A stretch of DNA of 64,000 nt, taken from NCBI GenBank assembly GCA_945913255.1, contig CAMEDC010000002.1:62001-126000 (forward strand), given 5' to 3'. This document shows, in pieces, positions 17,166 to 26,849 of this stretch (positions are counted from its first letter, which is position 1; every line of letters starts with the position of its first letter). The position numbers were made by a program, and so were the translations under genes. The DNA comes from an uncultured Lachnospiraceae bacterium (lineage in GTDB: Bacteria > Bacillota > Clostridia > Lachnospirales > Lachnospiraceae). The notes under the pieces are model-generated. The model was not told the DNA's origin, made no database searches, and saw only the letters and a program-made list of their open reading frames with translations.

Positions 17166-18565
17166 GTTGTCTTCTCCTTTTTCTTAACACTTCGTATCAC
17201 AAGCATTGCCACCGCGAAAGAAAGCATTGCCGTCAGGGTGTTGCTGGCTGCCATGACAATTCCGACACTCTCACTGCCAAGCGTTGTAAAATTCTGCAAC
17301 GCCCAGAGAATGGGAATGCGAAAAATGAAAACACGGCTGAAATTACAAACCAGCGTCAGTTTTGTTTTGCCGAAGCCAAACAGCAGCGCCATACATGCAC
17401 TGTTGATACCCAGAGGAATGCAGCCGCCGATTGCCTCATAGCGGAACACATGCATAATCAGCTGCTGGAACTCCTCATTAAATCCCTCAGCGCTGTTGGC
17501 AAACAGCCAGGTAATGGGTTCCAGAAAAACATTCATTACAACCAGCCCCACCGCACCGATTGATGCGTTGACTATCACCAGGCGCCAAAAGGTTCCAAGT
17601 GCCCGCTTTGTATTTCCGGCACCCAGATTCTGACTGATAATGGAGGAACCTCCATCCTGGAAACCGTTCTGTATGCCCGTCACCATTCCGTTGATATTGT
17701 TGGATATTCCCAAAGCCCCCACCGTAGTGGAACCGTAATTTTTACTCATGGAATTCACCACGGTCTTACCAAAGGAAAAAGCCACTTTTTCCACGATGAC
17801 CGGCAAAGAAATATGAATCATGGGACTCACCACTTCTCTGCGGAATAGAATGCTTCCCCGATTGAAAGTAAAAGCATTGTCACCGGCTGTCAGATTTTTC
17901 ACCGCCATGATAAACAGAAAACTCTGTGAAATCACTGTTGCCACGGCAATCATGGTAATATCCGCGTTTAATCCGTAAATAAAGACCGCTGTGATAACCA
18001 GTTTTAAAGATACCACAAACAAATTCAGTTTCAAAATCCGCCGCGAGTTTCCACGGGAACGTTCAATGGCAATATAAACATTGTTAAAAAAATTCAAAAC
18101 AGTGGAAAACAGAGTTATGGAAAAATATCTTGCTCCTACTGCAATAAAATCTTCCGGTGTGCCGAAAAACCGAAGCAGCGCAGGCGCAAACGGAATCATA
18201 AGCAAAACGGCCAGCGCAATTGCCGCACAGATAGTAAGCAGCGTACTCAGCCGCTTTTTTACCATCTCATAATCTCCTGCGCCGTATGCCTCACTTATCT
18301 TCAATGTACTTCCCGCTGCAAGTCCACCCCCCACCGCGGCAATCATGCTCTGAAGCTGGGACAGGTACGCCACCGCTGAAACCGCCACCGCACTGACATG
18401 AGAAGCCATCATGGTATCCAGGATACTGAACAGATGATTGATAAACTGGAAAAACGCCAGAGGAACACATACATAAAAAATAACACTCCACAGATTCCCC
18501 GTCAGGGCAAATTCCCTGAATTTTCTGTCCTTTTCCGAAAGTTTCGCGCTTCCTGCTTTTGCCAT
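17162..18565 (-). CDS. MATE family efflux transporter
   Basis: A 467-aa membrane protein with twelve predicted helices and the MATE layout of two six-helix halves (opening GNLWSVIFYVCVPLAFFQF; second half VSPMIHISLPVIVEKVAFSFG). MATE proteins export drugs, dyes or metabolites using Na+ or H+. ATG 18565 has AGAGG 6 nt upstream; a TTG at 18610 is an alternative. It heads the operon with the SsuA-like importer genes, an odd pairing of exporter and importer. Confidence 0.9.
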   Translation of the reverse strand: MAKAGSAKLSEKDRKFREFALTGNLWSVIFYVCVPLAFFQFINHLFSILDTMMASHVSAVAVSAVAYLSQLQSMIAAVGGGLAAGSTLKISEAYGAGDYEMVKKRLSTLLTICAAIALAVLLMIPFAPALLRFFGTPEDFIAVGARYFSITLFSTVLNFFNNVYIAIERSRGNSRRILKLNLFVVSLKLVITAVFIYGLNADITMIAVATVISQSFLFIMAVKNLTAGDNAFTFNRGSILFRREVVSPMIHISLPVIVEKVAFSFGKTVVNSMSKNYGSTTVGALGISNNINGMVTGIQNGFQDGGSSIISQNLGAGNTKRALGTFWRLVIVNASIGAVGLVVMNVFLEPITWLFANSAEGFNEEFQQLIMHVFRYEAIGGCIPLGINSACMALLFGFGKTKLTLVCNFSRVFIFRIPILWALQNFTTLGSESVGIVMAASNTLTAMLSFAVAMLVIRSVKKKEKTT

Positions 18566-18692
18566 ACCAGACCTCTTCTTTCCGTTGCCAATCCTTATTT
18601 CTTTTTTCAAGCAAAGTATAACTTAGCACGAATGGAAAGAGAAAACTACCCATCAAACGACACATTTCTCAAAAACTACTGTCTTTTTATCC

Positions 18693-20069
18693 TCAAAGGA
18701 TTCTGTCGATGGCATCCTGCACTGTCTTTACACCAATGATTTCTATTTTGCTGTTCTTTCTGCAGTCCGCTGCACATACTTCCGGCACTACACAGGCGGT
18801 AAATCCGAGACGCTCCGCCTCCGCCACACGTTGTCTCGCCTGGCTCACCGCCCTGACCTCACCGCTTAAACCAACCTCACCGAAGGCAAGTATCCTGGGA
18901 TTGAGCACACTGTTTTTAAAACTGGAGGCAACCGTCAGCACAATCCCCAAGTCGATGGCCGGCTCCGTTACTTTCATTCCGCCGGTAATATTTACATAGG
19001 CATCGCAGTTTGCAAGCTGCAGACCCGTCCGTTTTTCCAGCACCGCCATCAGAAGATTGACACGATTAAAATCTGTTCCAATTGTCTGCCTTCTGGGAAT
19101 ACCGAAATTGCTGTGACAGACAAGCGCCTGTATTTCAACCAGAAGCGGCCGTGTTCCTTCCATGGTACAGGTCACAATGGAACCACTGGCGTTCTCCGGT
19201 CTGCCGTTCAGCATGTACTCGGATGCGTTTTCTACCTCCACAAGCCCCTGTTCCTGCATTTCAAAGACCCCGATTTCGTTGGTGGAGCCAAAACGGTTCT
19301 TTACACCCCGCAAAATCCGGTAGGAGGCATGTCTGTCTCCCTCAAAATAGAGCACTGTGTCTACCATATGTTCCAGCACTCTCGGTCCGGCCACAGTCCC
19401 CTCTTTGGTCACATGCCCTACAATCATCACAGATACTCCCAGCCCCTTCGCCAGCTGTAAAAGGACACCGGTTGCTTCCCGCACCTGAGACACACTGCCC
19501 GGTGCCGCGGAGACCTGCTCATTGTACATGGTCTGGATAGAGTCAATGACAACCGCCTCAGGCTTCCTCTCCCGAATCACTTCCGCGATTTCTCCCAGAT
19601 TTGTCTCACACAACAGCAGCATATCTCCGGTAAAACTTCCGACGCGGTCGGCACGCATCTTAATTTGTGACAATGATTCCTCACCGGATATATACAACAC
19701 TTTATGGCCCTCCGCTGACAGATTCCGGCAAACCTGCAAAAGAAGCGTCGATTTTCCGATGCCCGGGTCGCCGCCCACCAGAGTCAGTGACCCACAGACA
19801 ATACCGCCGCCCAACACTCTGTCCAGCTCTGCAAAGCCTGTCTTTAACCTGTCCTCCTCCCGGACAGCAATCTCCGACAGGGCACAGGGAACTGCCGTCT
19901 TCTGGTGCTTTTCACTGCCGCCTGCGCCTGCCGTGTACGGTGATTTCTGTATGGTTTCCTCCACAAAAGAGTTCCACTCTCTGCATCCCGGGCACTGTCC
20001 CATCCATTTTGAGGATTCGTATCCGCAATTCTGACAGAAATACACTGTCGATGTCTTACCCTTTGCCAT
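18693..20069 (-). CDS. radA: DNA repair protein RadA
   Basis: A 458-aa RecA-like helicase for branch migration in recombination. It has the N-terminal zinc finger C12-x2-C15...C26-x2-C29, Walker A GGDPGIGKST, the diagnostic KNRFG motif (GVKNRFGSTNEIG) and a C-terminal Lon-protease-like domain that lacks catalytic function in this family. Length is standard. It lies downstream of clpC with one small gene between, a common clostridial arrangement. Confidence 0.96.
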   Translation of the reverse strand: MAKGKTSTVYFCQNCGYESSKWMGQCPGCREWNSFVEETIQKSPYTAGAGGSEKHQKTAVPCALSEIAVREEDRLKTGFAELDRVLGGGIVCGSLTLVGGDPGIGKSTLLLQVCRNLSAEGHKVLYISGEESLSQIKMRADRVGSFTGDMLLLCETNLGEIAEVIRERKPEAVVIDSIQTMYNEQVSAAPGSVSQVREATGVLLQLAKGLGVSVMIVGHVTKEGTVAGPRVLEHMVDTVLYFEGDRHASYRILRGVKNRFGSTNEIGVFEMQEQGLVEVENASEYMLNGRPENASGSIVTCTMEGTRPLLVEIQALVCHSNFGIPRRQTIGTDFNRVNLLMAVLEKRTGLQLANCDAYVNITGGMKVTEPAIDLGIVLTVASSFKNSVLNPRILAFGEVGLSGEVRAVSQARQRVAEAERLGFTACVVPEVCAADCRKNSKIEIIGVKTVQDAIDRIL

Positions 20070-20137
20070 AATACCTCGCTTTCAAAAAGTAACGCGGGGA
20101 AGCCTCTGCCGCCCCGCGCAACAAATTCCTACTGTTT

Positions 20138-20551
20138 TTATACTCTTTCCACTTTGACCGGAACCTCTCCCGCCGTTTCAAGTTCAACGCTCAGGGAAAG
20201 TTTTCCGCCGAGTCCCGTCTTCATGGTTCCTGTGCTCTTGCCGTCAACAAACACTTCATATTCCGTGTCATCCGTCAAGCCAATGGTAATCTGGGCATCC
20301 TCATCACCCTCGACAATAAATTCTACGCCGTCTTCTCTCTCAGCAAAGTTAAGAACACTGGTTCCCGGAACGGACTCATAAAGGAACATGCCGTTTTTCT
20401 CCAGCTTGGTCATCGCACTGTAGGTTTTCACTTTCAGTAAATCACCCGCATGCTTAAAATCCTCCACCTTTGCTTTTTCTGCCAGTTTGTGATTGCCGAA
20501 ACTGATTGTGCCGTCTGCTTCAGCGCGAAGCAGCTCTTCCACTACTGCCAT
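20138..20551 (-). CDS. Small conserved protein of the clostridial 'endosialidase' type, function unknown
   Basis: A 137-aa soluble protein with no signal peptide. The first half is charged (EELLRAEADGTISFGNHKLAEKAK) and the second half looks like a beta-sandwich of about 60 residues (TEYEVFVDGKSTGTMKTGLGGKLS). I recognise it as a protein found across Lachnospiraceae that databases often call endosialidase, a name with no visible enzymatic support: it has no catalytic-looking motif and is far too short. It sits between clpC and radA, probably co-transcribed. Confidence 0.7.
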   Translation of the reverse strand: MAVVEELLRAEADGTISFGNHKLAEKAKVEDFKHAGDLLKVKTYSAMTKLEKNGMFLYESVPGTSVLNFAEREDGVEFIVEGDEDAQITIGLTDDTEYEVFVDGKSTGTMKTGLGGKLSLSVELETAGEVPVKVERV

Positions 20552-20642
20552 TTGTATATCCTCCTGTTCTTTCGTGGATTGATACTTTTCTTCTGTAAGT
20601 TCTATTATAGTATAAAAAGCCTCCGACTGCCATAAATTTTTT

Positions 20643-23096
20643 CTAAAGTTTTGCAGACGGCTCCTTCACCGTAAACACAACTTTTCCATTCTTGAATCCT
20701 GCGGAAACCGTGTCCCCGGGCTGAATTTTTTTCATCAGGATTTCTTCTGCAAGAGCATCCTCCACCACAGACTGAATCGCACGCTTCAATGGCCTTGCTC
20801 CCATCTTGTGATCGGCATACTTTTCTACCAGGTGCTCTTTCAGGGAAGCAGTCATAGACAATTTAATTCCCATCTGTTCCTCACATCTCTTATACAGATT
20901 GGATGCAAGCAGGCTCACAATCGCCTTCATGTTCTCCTGATTCAGCTGATGGAATACGATAATGTCATCAATTCGATTGATGAACTCCGGCTTGAAGCTT
21001 TTCTTCACCTCTTCCATGACACCGGCCTTCATCTTCTCGTAGTCCTTCTTTTCATCACTCGCCGCAGCAAATCCAAGATTCTTGGGATCAACAATCCTCT
21101 GTGCTCCGGCATTGGAGGTCATAATCAGAATCGTATTCTTAAAACTTACCTTTCTGCCCTTGGAATCCGTGATATGCCCATCATCCAGCACCTGCAGCAA
21201 AATGTTAAATACATCCGGATGTGCCTTCTCAATCTCATCGAAAAGAACCACGGAATAAGGATTTCTGCGCACCTTTTCGCTGAGCTGTCCGCCCTCCTCA
21301 AAGCCCACATAACCGGGCGGCGAACCAATCATTTTCGAAACCGAGTGCCCTTCCATATATTCCGACATGTCCACCCGGATAATGGCATCTTCAGAACCGA
21401 ACATTGCTTCCGCCAATGCTTTGGAAAGCTCCGTCTTCCCCACACCGGTAGGTCCCAGGAAAAGGAACGAACCGATGGGACGCTTCGGATCTTTCAAGCC
21501 TACCCTTCCGCGGCGCATTGCCTTTGCGACCGCAGTCACGGCCTCCTCCTGTCCAATCACACGCTTGTGCAAAATACTCTCCAGTTTTAACAGCCGCTCG
21601 CTCTCCTTCTGCGCCAGCTTCTGGACAGGGATTTTTGTCCACATGGCAACCACTTCCGCGATTTCATTCTCGCCTATGGTATAACGTTTGCCGGACTCCT
21701 TCTCCGCATCGCGCTTCTTCATGCGCTCATATTTCTTAATCAGCTCATCCTGGTTTTTCTTAATCTCAGCTGCCTGTGTAAAGGCTTCCATACGGATGGA
21801 GCGCTCAATCTGCTGATCCATCTTCCTGATTTCATCCTGCAGTTCACGATGCTTATCAGGTAAATCCATGGCGCGGAGTCTTGCACTTGCCGCTGCCTCA
21901 TCAATCAAATCGATGGCCTTATCCGGCAGATTTCTGTCGTTGATATAGCGGCTGGACAGTCTGACCGCCGCCTCTGTCGCTTCCCGGGAAATTGCCACCT
22001 GGTGATGCTCCTCGTACTTTCCCTTGACACCTTCCAGAATACGGATTGCCTCTTCCTCAGTGGGCTCCTCCACGTTAACAGGCTGAAAACGTCTCTCTAA
22101 AGCAGCATCCTTTTCAATATATTTCCGATATTCCGCAATGGTTGTGGCACCTATCATCTGCAACTCACCACGCGCCAAAGAGGGCTTTAAGATATTGGAG
22201 GCATCAATGGCTCCCTCTGCACCGCCCGCGCCGATGATGGTATGAAGTTCATCCAGGAACAGAATAATATTTCCGTCCTCGATGACCTCCTTAATCACCT
22301 TCTTAATTCTTTCCTCAAACTCACCGCGGTATTTACTGCCGGCTACCATGCCGGACAAATCCAGGGTCAGCACTCTCTTATCCTTAACCGTAAAGGGTAC
22401 CTTTCCCTCCACAATTCGAAGTGCAAGTCCCTCAACCACGGCGGTTTTCCCCACACCGGGTTCCCCAATCAGACAGGGATTGTTTTTGGTACGCCTGCTC
22501 AAAATCTGTATGAGCCGACGGATTTCATCCTCTCTGCCGATAACAGGATCCAGTTTTCCCTCTCTCGCCATTGCCGTCAGGTCACGGCTGTACTGGTTCA
22601 GGGTGGCAGGCTTTCCTTTTCCCTGTCTTCTTCCAAGGTCTTCTTTATACAGGTTTCCATCCTGCCCTATGGCAACCAGTGTATCTGCATAAATTTTCTG
22701 CACATTGACACCAAGGGTATTCAACAACCGAACCGCCACATTCTCACCTTCTTTAATCAAAGCCATCAGAATGTGCTCCGTTCCCGTCTCTTTCTGTCCA
22801 AATCTGGCTGCCTGCCTGTGTGCTTCTTCCAGGACCCGCTGTGCTCTGGGAGAAAATCCCTCCCGTTCCTTGAGTCCCACACCGTTGTCAAAGGCAATCA
22901 GCTCCTGAATCATATTCATCACCTGGGAGATTTCCACACCGTTATCCGCGAGCACCTTATGTGCCACTCCCGTCTGCTCTTTTAAAAGTCCTGCCAGGAT
23001 ATGCTCCGTTCCCACATACCCCTGTTTCAGACTTCTGGCACATCTGGAAGCCAGATTCAAAGCTTCCTGTGCCTTATCCGTAAACTGTGACTGCAT
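20643..23096 (-). CDS. clpC: ClpC ATPase, Clp protease regulatory subunit
   Basis: An 817-aa HSP100 unfoldase. It has an N-terminal double Clp repeat (residues 1-145), a first AAA+ module with [15 protein letters not shown], a UVR-containing coiled middle domain ([18 protein letters not shown]), and a second AAA+ module with [16 protein letters not shown]. It works with ClpP in protein quality control and regulated proteolysis. The gene upstream is a GntR regulator rather than the ctsR-mcsA-mcsB genes seen in Bacillus. Confidence 0.96.
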   Translation of the reverse strand: MQSQFTDKAQEALNLASRCARSLKQGYVGTEHILAGLLKEQTGVAHKVLADNGVEISQVMNMIQELIAFDNGVGLKEREGFSPRAQRVLEEAHRQAARFGQKETGTEHILMALIKEGENVAVRLLNTLGVNVQKIYADTLVAIGQDGNLYKEDLGRRQGKGKPATLNQYSRDLTAMAREGKLDPVIGREDEIRRLIQILSRRTKNNPCLIGEPGVGKTAVVEGLALRIVEGKVPFTVKDKRVLTLDLSGMVAGSKYRGEFEERIKKVIKEVIEDGNIILFLDELHTIIGAGGAEGAIDASNILKPSLARGELQMIGATTIAEYRKYIEKDAALERRFQPVNVEEPTEEEAIRILEGVKGKYEEHHQVAISREATEAAVRLSSRYINDRNLPDKAIDLIDEAAASARLRAMDLPDKHRELQDEIRKMDQQIERSIRMEAFTQAAEIKKNQDELIKKYERMKKRDAEKESGKRYTIGENEIAEVVAMWTKIPVQKLAQKESERLLKLESILHKRVIGQEEAVTAVAKAMRRGRVGLKDPKRPIGSFLFLGPTGVGKTELSKALAEAMFGSEDAIIRVDMSEYMEGHSVSKMIGSPPGYVGFEEGGQLSEKVRRNPYSVVLFDEIEKAHPDVFNILLQVLDDGHITDSKGRKVSFKNTILIMTSNAGAQRIVDPKNLGFAAASDEKKDYEKMKAGVMEEVKKSFKPEFINRIDDIIVFHQLNQENMKAIVSLLASNLYKRCEEQMGIKLSMTASLKEHLVEKYADHKMGARPLKRAIQSVVEDALAEEILMKKIQPGDTVSAGFKNGKVVFTVKEPSAKL

Positions 23097-23133
23097 CCTT
23101 ACCTCTCATTCTGCCGTTTTTCGGCTTTTCAGT

Positions 23134-23502
23134 CTATCTGTACTCGTCATAAATCTCATCGATCAGCTCATGAACCTCTTCTTTTGAGATGTTTTTACAG
23201 CTGCTCTTGGCAAGAATTACCTGCAATTCCTTTCTCAGTTCTTCTACTGCCCTCAGTCTGTCTACATCGATGGCAATTACAGCTCCACGCCTGCGGTCCA
23301 CTTTCACATACCCTTCCTGCTTCAGCACAGTGTATGCCTTGTTTACCGTGTGCATGTTAATACCAATAGCATCAGCCAGCTGCCTTACACTGGGAAGGGA
23401 ATCCCCCTCATGAAACCTGGAGGTTGCAATTCCCATAATAATCTGATTCCTTAACTGAAGATACAGCGCCTCATCACTGTTAAAATCAATCTCAATATAC
23501 AC
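23134..23502 (-). CDS. GntR-family (YtrA-type) transcriptional regulator
   Basis: A 122-aa regulator: N-terminal winged helix of the GntR fold (YLQLRNQIIMGIATSRFHEGDSLPSVRQLA) plus a short helical tail, the size of the YtrA subfamily. The start is GTG 23502, fixed by AGAAGGAGG six nt upstream; the longer frame beginning MTHLCYD runs into the promoter and is rejected. It precedes clpC by 37 bp, so it may autoregulate and control clpC. YtrA-type regulators usually control ABC transporters, so the link to clpC is unusual. Confidence 0.9.
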   Translation of the reverse strand: MYIEIDFNSDEALYLQLRNQIIMGIATSRFHEGDSLPSVRQLADAIGINMHTVNKAYTVLKQEGYVKVDRRRGAVIAIDVDRLRAVEELRKELQVILAKSSCKNISKEEVHELIDEIYDEYR

Positions 23503-23553
23503 CGGGAACCTCCTTCTTGCTACCGTACAGTAATTTACATTTCTGGTATATCT

Positions 23554-23581
23554 ATCATAGCACAGATGCGTCACATGTCAA
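23554..23581 (-). promoter_or_regulatory. Strong sigma-A promoter of the GntR-clpC operon
   Basis: TTGACA (23576-23581), 16-nt spacer, TATGAT (23554-23559), minus strand. No CtsR-like heptad repeat is visible nearby. Confidence 0.75.
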
Positions 23582-23604
23582 CCGGATTTCATTCTCCATG
23601 CATG

Positions 23605-24684
23605 TTACTTTCTATCCGATGTGCTAAGCCAGGGAATTTCTTCGAAAATTTCAGGGTGGAAGCAATGCTCCCCTTCCCGAATGTCGTGGAAAAGCAACTC
23701 TGCTTTGTCATACAGTTCATACGCGCTCCGCACAATTTCCATTTGCTCAAACACATTTTTCAGTCCCCTCTCCCCGTTCAGATGATCGTCTCGGCAGGAC
23801 TGTACAGCAAACGGTCTGGGCGCAATCAAAGAAGCAATATCTCCCATGTCCATATGCTCCCAGAGATGCGGCACATAATTACAGCTGCAGTTTCCATTCA
23901 GTACCAGAAGGGAATCTCTGTAACCATACAGGTATCCGCTGATAATCGCCCGTTTTACCCGCTCATCCAATGCCGTAAGCCACAGGGTCTGCATACCTCC
24001 TCCGGAAAATCCCACACAACCGAGTTCAGAAACATCCCATTCCTTCCTTTCATACAAATAGTCAATGAGCCTCATAAAATCCCAGGTACACATACCAATC
24101 ACTGTCTGTCCCAGAGGCTCTGCCATATGTGCCAGCTGAAAACAGGTACTGTTCAGGAACTGCTCCGGCTCATCCCCCTGCAATGCCTCATCCCTTCTCT
24201 CACCGAATCCGCGACAATCCGGGCATACCGCCACATATCCCTGTCTGGCAAGCCGAAGTCCATAGTCATAATTGAACTGCTCAATGCTTTTCCTTACGGC
24301 CGGAATCTCGCCGCATCCTGCCACACTGTATTTTCCCGCTCCCATATGTCCGGGCAATGCCAGAAAGGTTCCTTTCTGCTCCCCATCCGGAATCAGAATG
24401 TAAACCGGCATCCATGTATCCGGCTCTACCTGCAGCAATACTTTCTCCCGCGAAATACCCTTTTCGAGTGATATGCGTTCCAGCAAAACCGGCTCCAGCG
24501 CACAGCTTTCCATGCGCGGCAATCCAATCAGTTCACCCAGCAGCTTTCTTGCTCCGCTTTTCCACTCCTCAAATTCCTTTCGGTTCTTCCCGCAAAAACA
24601 GTCACTGCGGGAAACCTTCCCGTACTTTTTCAACATTCCCGGAAGACTTCCGTAATACTTCTCTATTTTGATTGTCTCTTTCAT
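23605..24684 (-). CDS. Alpha/beta hydrolase, acetyl-xylan-esterase-like (Abhydrolase_7 type)
   Basis: A 359-aa cytoplasmic serine hydrolase. The nucleophile elbow is GFSGGGM, the oxyanion region is PDCRGFGERRDEALQGD, and the acid/base pair is likely the Asp of CRDDHLNG and the His of EGEHCFHPE. The architecture matches Abhydrolase_7 or acetyl xylan esterase relatives that deacetylate plant polysaccharides or remove esters from glycans. It lies downstream of a sugar-type binding-protein remnant, from which it is separated by a terminator, fitting a carbohydrate locus in decay. Substrate not determined. Confidence 0.78.
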   Translation of the reverse strand: MKETIKIEKYYGSLPGMLKKYGKVSRSDCFCGKNRKEFEEWKSGARKLLGELIGLPRMESCALEPVLLERISLEKGISREKVLLQVEPDTWMPVYILIPDGEQKGTFLALPGHMGAGKYSVAGCGEIPAVRKSIEQFNYDYGLRLARQGYVAVCPDCRGFGERRDEALQGDEPEQFLNSTCFQLAHMAEPLGQTVIGMCTWDFMRLIDYLYERKEWDVSELGCVGFSGGGMQTLWLTALDERVKRAIISGYLYGYRDSLLVLNGNCSCNYVPHLWEHMDMGDIASLIAPRPFAVQSCRDDHLNGERGLKNVFEQMEIVRSAYELYDKAELLFHDIREGEHCFHPEIFEEIPWLSTSDRK

Positions 24685-24763
24685 ATCGATACCTCCATGT
24701 CCGCTTCAGCGGCATCTCCTTCATATGTGAAAGGGCACACTGTTCTTTCGCCATTGGAACCGA

Positions 24764-24794
24764 AAAGAGGATACTCAATAAAAGTATCCTCTTT
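24764..24794 (-). terminator. Terminator after the solute-binding protein remnant
   Basis: AAAGAGGATACT pairs with AGTATCCTCTTT; on the minus strand it is followed by CTCTTTTCGG. Confidence 0.75.
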
Positions 24795-24818
24795 CTCAGC
24801 AATTATTCCATATAAAAC

Positions 24819-26001
24819 TTACTTTGTCAATGCTTCATAGTACCGGCTGTACTGTTTCTGTTTCACATCCAGTGTCTCCTGAAGCTTCAGAGCACTTAGA
24901 CCTTCAATATAGCTGTCAAAGTTATCAAGGCTCTTTGTTCCTGTAATAAACGCAGTTGCATTTTCATTGACATAAGTTTCAATATCCACCATGTAAGTGT
25001 TGATGACTTCGGACTCATCTACAGTGGAATAAATGAAGGGCCAGGGATCAACCACGAACTGCTCCTGCCATGCATTACACTCTGCGTGCCAGTCGGCAAC
25101 CAGCGCATCGGTAGAAACAACAGACTGCTGTGCGGGGAATACGAAAGAAGGATTGATTCCCAGCTGCTGCAGCCAGTCATTATCACTAGCCTGTACCGTA
25201 TAAGTCTTTTTGCCGTTGGCATCTACTGTATAGCTCTCTCCCTCAATACCCCACTGATACATGGTCTGGCAGGGCTCGCTCATGGCAAAGTCAAGGAATT
25301 TGCACGCCAGTTCAATATTCTTGGAAGAAGAATTTACACCGAACATATTGCCGAGTTCCACACGTCCAACATAGTAGCCATCATGTGTTCCGGAAAGAGG
25401 TGCCGCACCCACAAAAGCAGTTGCCGCGGTACCATCGTAGTAAGGAAGTACATTACTGTACATCATAGACATTGCCCAGCTGAAGTCAAAAGCGACACCG
25501 GTCAGGTCATTTGAAATACGTTCAATCACCTGATCTCTGTCAAGGGAAGTATATTCAACCTCAAGAAGTCCTTCCGTGTAAAGCCCATTCAGGAATTCCA
25601 GGTATGCCTTAAAGTTCTCGGAGTCTGCATACGCATAAGTTACATTTCCTTTATCATCAGCCTGGAAGCCGCTCACAAGGTCAAGGCCAAATGCCGGACC
25701 AAACATATAAGGCAGAAAATCAGCCATGATACTCATGGGAATCTCATCGGTAGCATCCCCATTTCCATTCATATCGTTCTCTTTAAAGTAGCGAAGCAGT
25801 GCAACAAAATCATCCAGATTCTCAGGTGCCTTCATTCCCGCCTCATCCAGCCATTTCTGGTTATACATGAGAACCGGCTGATAATCCTTACCCACATTGG
25901 TTCCGGGAACATAATAGATGTGACCGTCTTCTGCGGTAATCTCTGCCTTGATTATCACGCTTCAAATTTTTCTTCCATCTGTGTTTTGTCTCAGCTTTCA
26001 T
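24819..26001 (-). pseudogene. Sugar-type ABC solute-binding lipoprotein, interior deleted and frame-shifted
   Basis: The open frame of 379 codons from GTG 25958 covers the C-terminal two thirds of an LplA/YtcQ-like binding protein (DGHIYYVPGTNVGKDYQPVLMYN onwards), but no signal peptide. Just upstream, ATG 26001 with AGAGG seven nt before it starts MKAETKHRWKKNLKR, the basic end of a lipoprotein signal. That head is joined after 15 codons, out of frame, to the body. The hydrophobic signal core, lipobox and about 130-150 residues are missing. Without export signal it cannot work as a binding protein. Length loss is inferred from family size (about 530 aa). Confidence 0.75.
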
Positions 26002-26132
26002 GTCTATACCTCTTTGTTGCACTATGTGGTTATTTTCCATACTTTTCGTTTCCTCAAAGCTCCTTCAGCATACATTTTTTCTATTCTTTTGTACAGAATC
26101 AAAATCGGAATGGTTATTTTACATAAACAAAA

Positions 26133-26180
26133 ACGGCAAAAAATGAATCTCCTGTTCAAGATGCATCATTTTTTTGCCGT
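26133..26180. terminator. Hairpin terminator after the AraC remnant
   Basis: ACGGCAAAAAATGA at 26133-26146 pairs with TCATTTTTTTGCCGT at 26166-26180; on the minus strand GTTTTTGTTT follows. Confidence 0.7.
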
Positions 26181-26236
26181 CACTGTTCTTTTATTTATCT
26201 ATTCACTTTTTGAAGCTTTACAAAAACATTTTCCCG

Positions 26237-26789
26237 TCACTCTTCGTAATCACTGGGATTGATGCCCATAATACTCTTAAACTTCCTTCGAAAAGTCAAC
26301 TGATTGGTATAACCGCACAGAATTGCCACCTCAGACAAAGAATACTTTTTCTCATTCAGAAGTTCTGCCGCTCTGCGAATTCTCCTGTTCTGAATATGCT
26401 GCAGATAGGTGACGCCATACCGCTTCCTGCATAACAGAGACAAGTATTTGCTGCTGACCTTAAAGTGCTCCGAAATGCTCTGAAGAGACAGCTCTGAATC
26501 ATAACAGTTCTCATCAATATATTGTATGATTTCATCCTCCAACCGGGAATCTGCTTCCGCCTGCACTGCTTGTTCATGCAGAGAATCCGCAATGGAACAG
26601 AGTGCCGCTTCATAATAATCGAAAACCTCCTGTAAAGTGGCAAGTCCCCGGTACTTCTCGATGTTGATATGCGTTGTATTCAGTTTCATAGAAAATAAAC
26701 GCCGTATACACAATCAGGCAGGTAAAAATAACCAGAATATACGTAAAAAACAGACGTTTAAACAGCTTGCTCTGAAATAACTCTTTCAA
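26237..26789 (-). pseudogene. Membrane-anchored AraC regulator, sensor domain deleted and frame-shifted
   Basis: From TTG 26789 (GGGGG seven to eight nt upstream) the frame reads MKELFQSKLFKRLFFTYIL then a hydrophobic helix, the typical N-terminal membrane anchor of large YesN/AraC-type regulators of about 750 aa. After 36 or so codons it crosses into a different frame, in which the C-terminal AraC double HTH begins (KYRGLATLQEVFDYYEAAL ... QNRRIRRAAELLNEKKYSL). The whole extracellular sensor and second membrane helix are gone and the join is out of frame, so the gene is broken. An internal ATG could yield a bare HTH fragment. It sits upstream of the equally damaged binding-protein gene it presumably controlled. 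Confidence 0.78.
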
Positions 26790-26808
26790 TGGTAATCCCC
26801 CATAATCT

Positions 26809-26843
26809 GCAACGAGCAGTTCGCTGTGCGGACTGCTCGTTGC
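26809..26843 (-). terminator. Hairpin after the SH3/proline-repeat gene
   Basis: GCAACGAGCAGT and ACTGCTCGTTGC form a 12-bp stem between the stop of the 26850 gene and the AraC remnant. The T-run is poor, so termination may be partial. Confidence 0.55.
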
Positions 26844-26849
26844 TTTCCA

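Noticed and set aside
24819..25958. Annotating this frame as an intact solute-binding protein
   Set aside because: It lacks a signal peptide and lipobox, and a separate signal-like head lies out of frame upstream; decay is the simpler reading.
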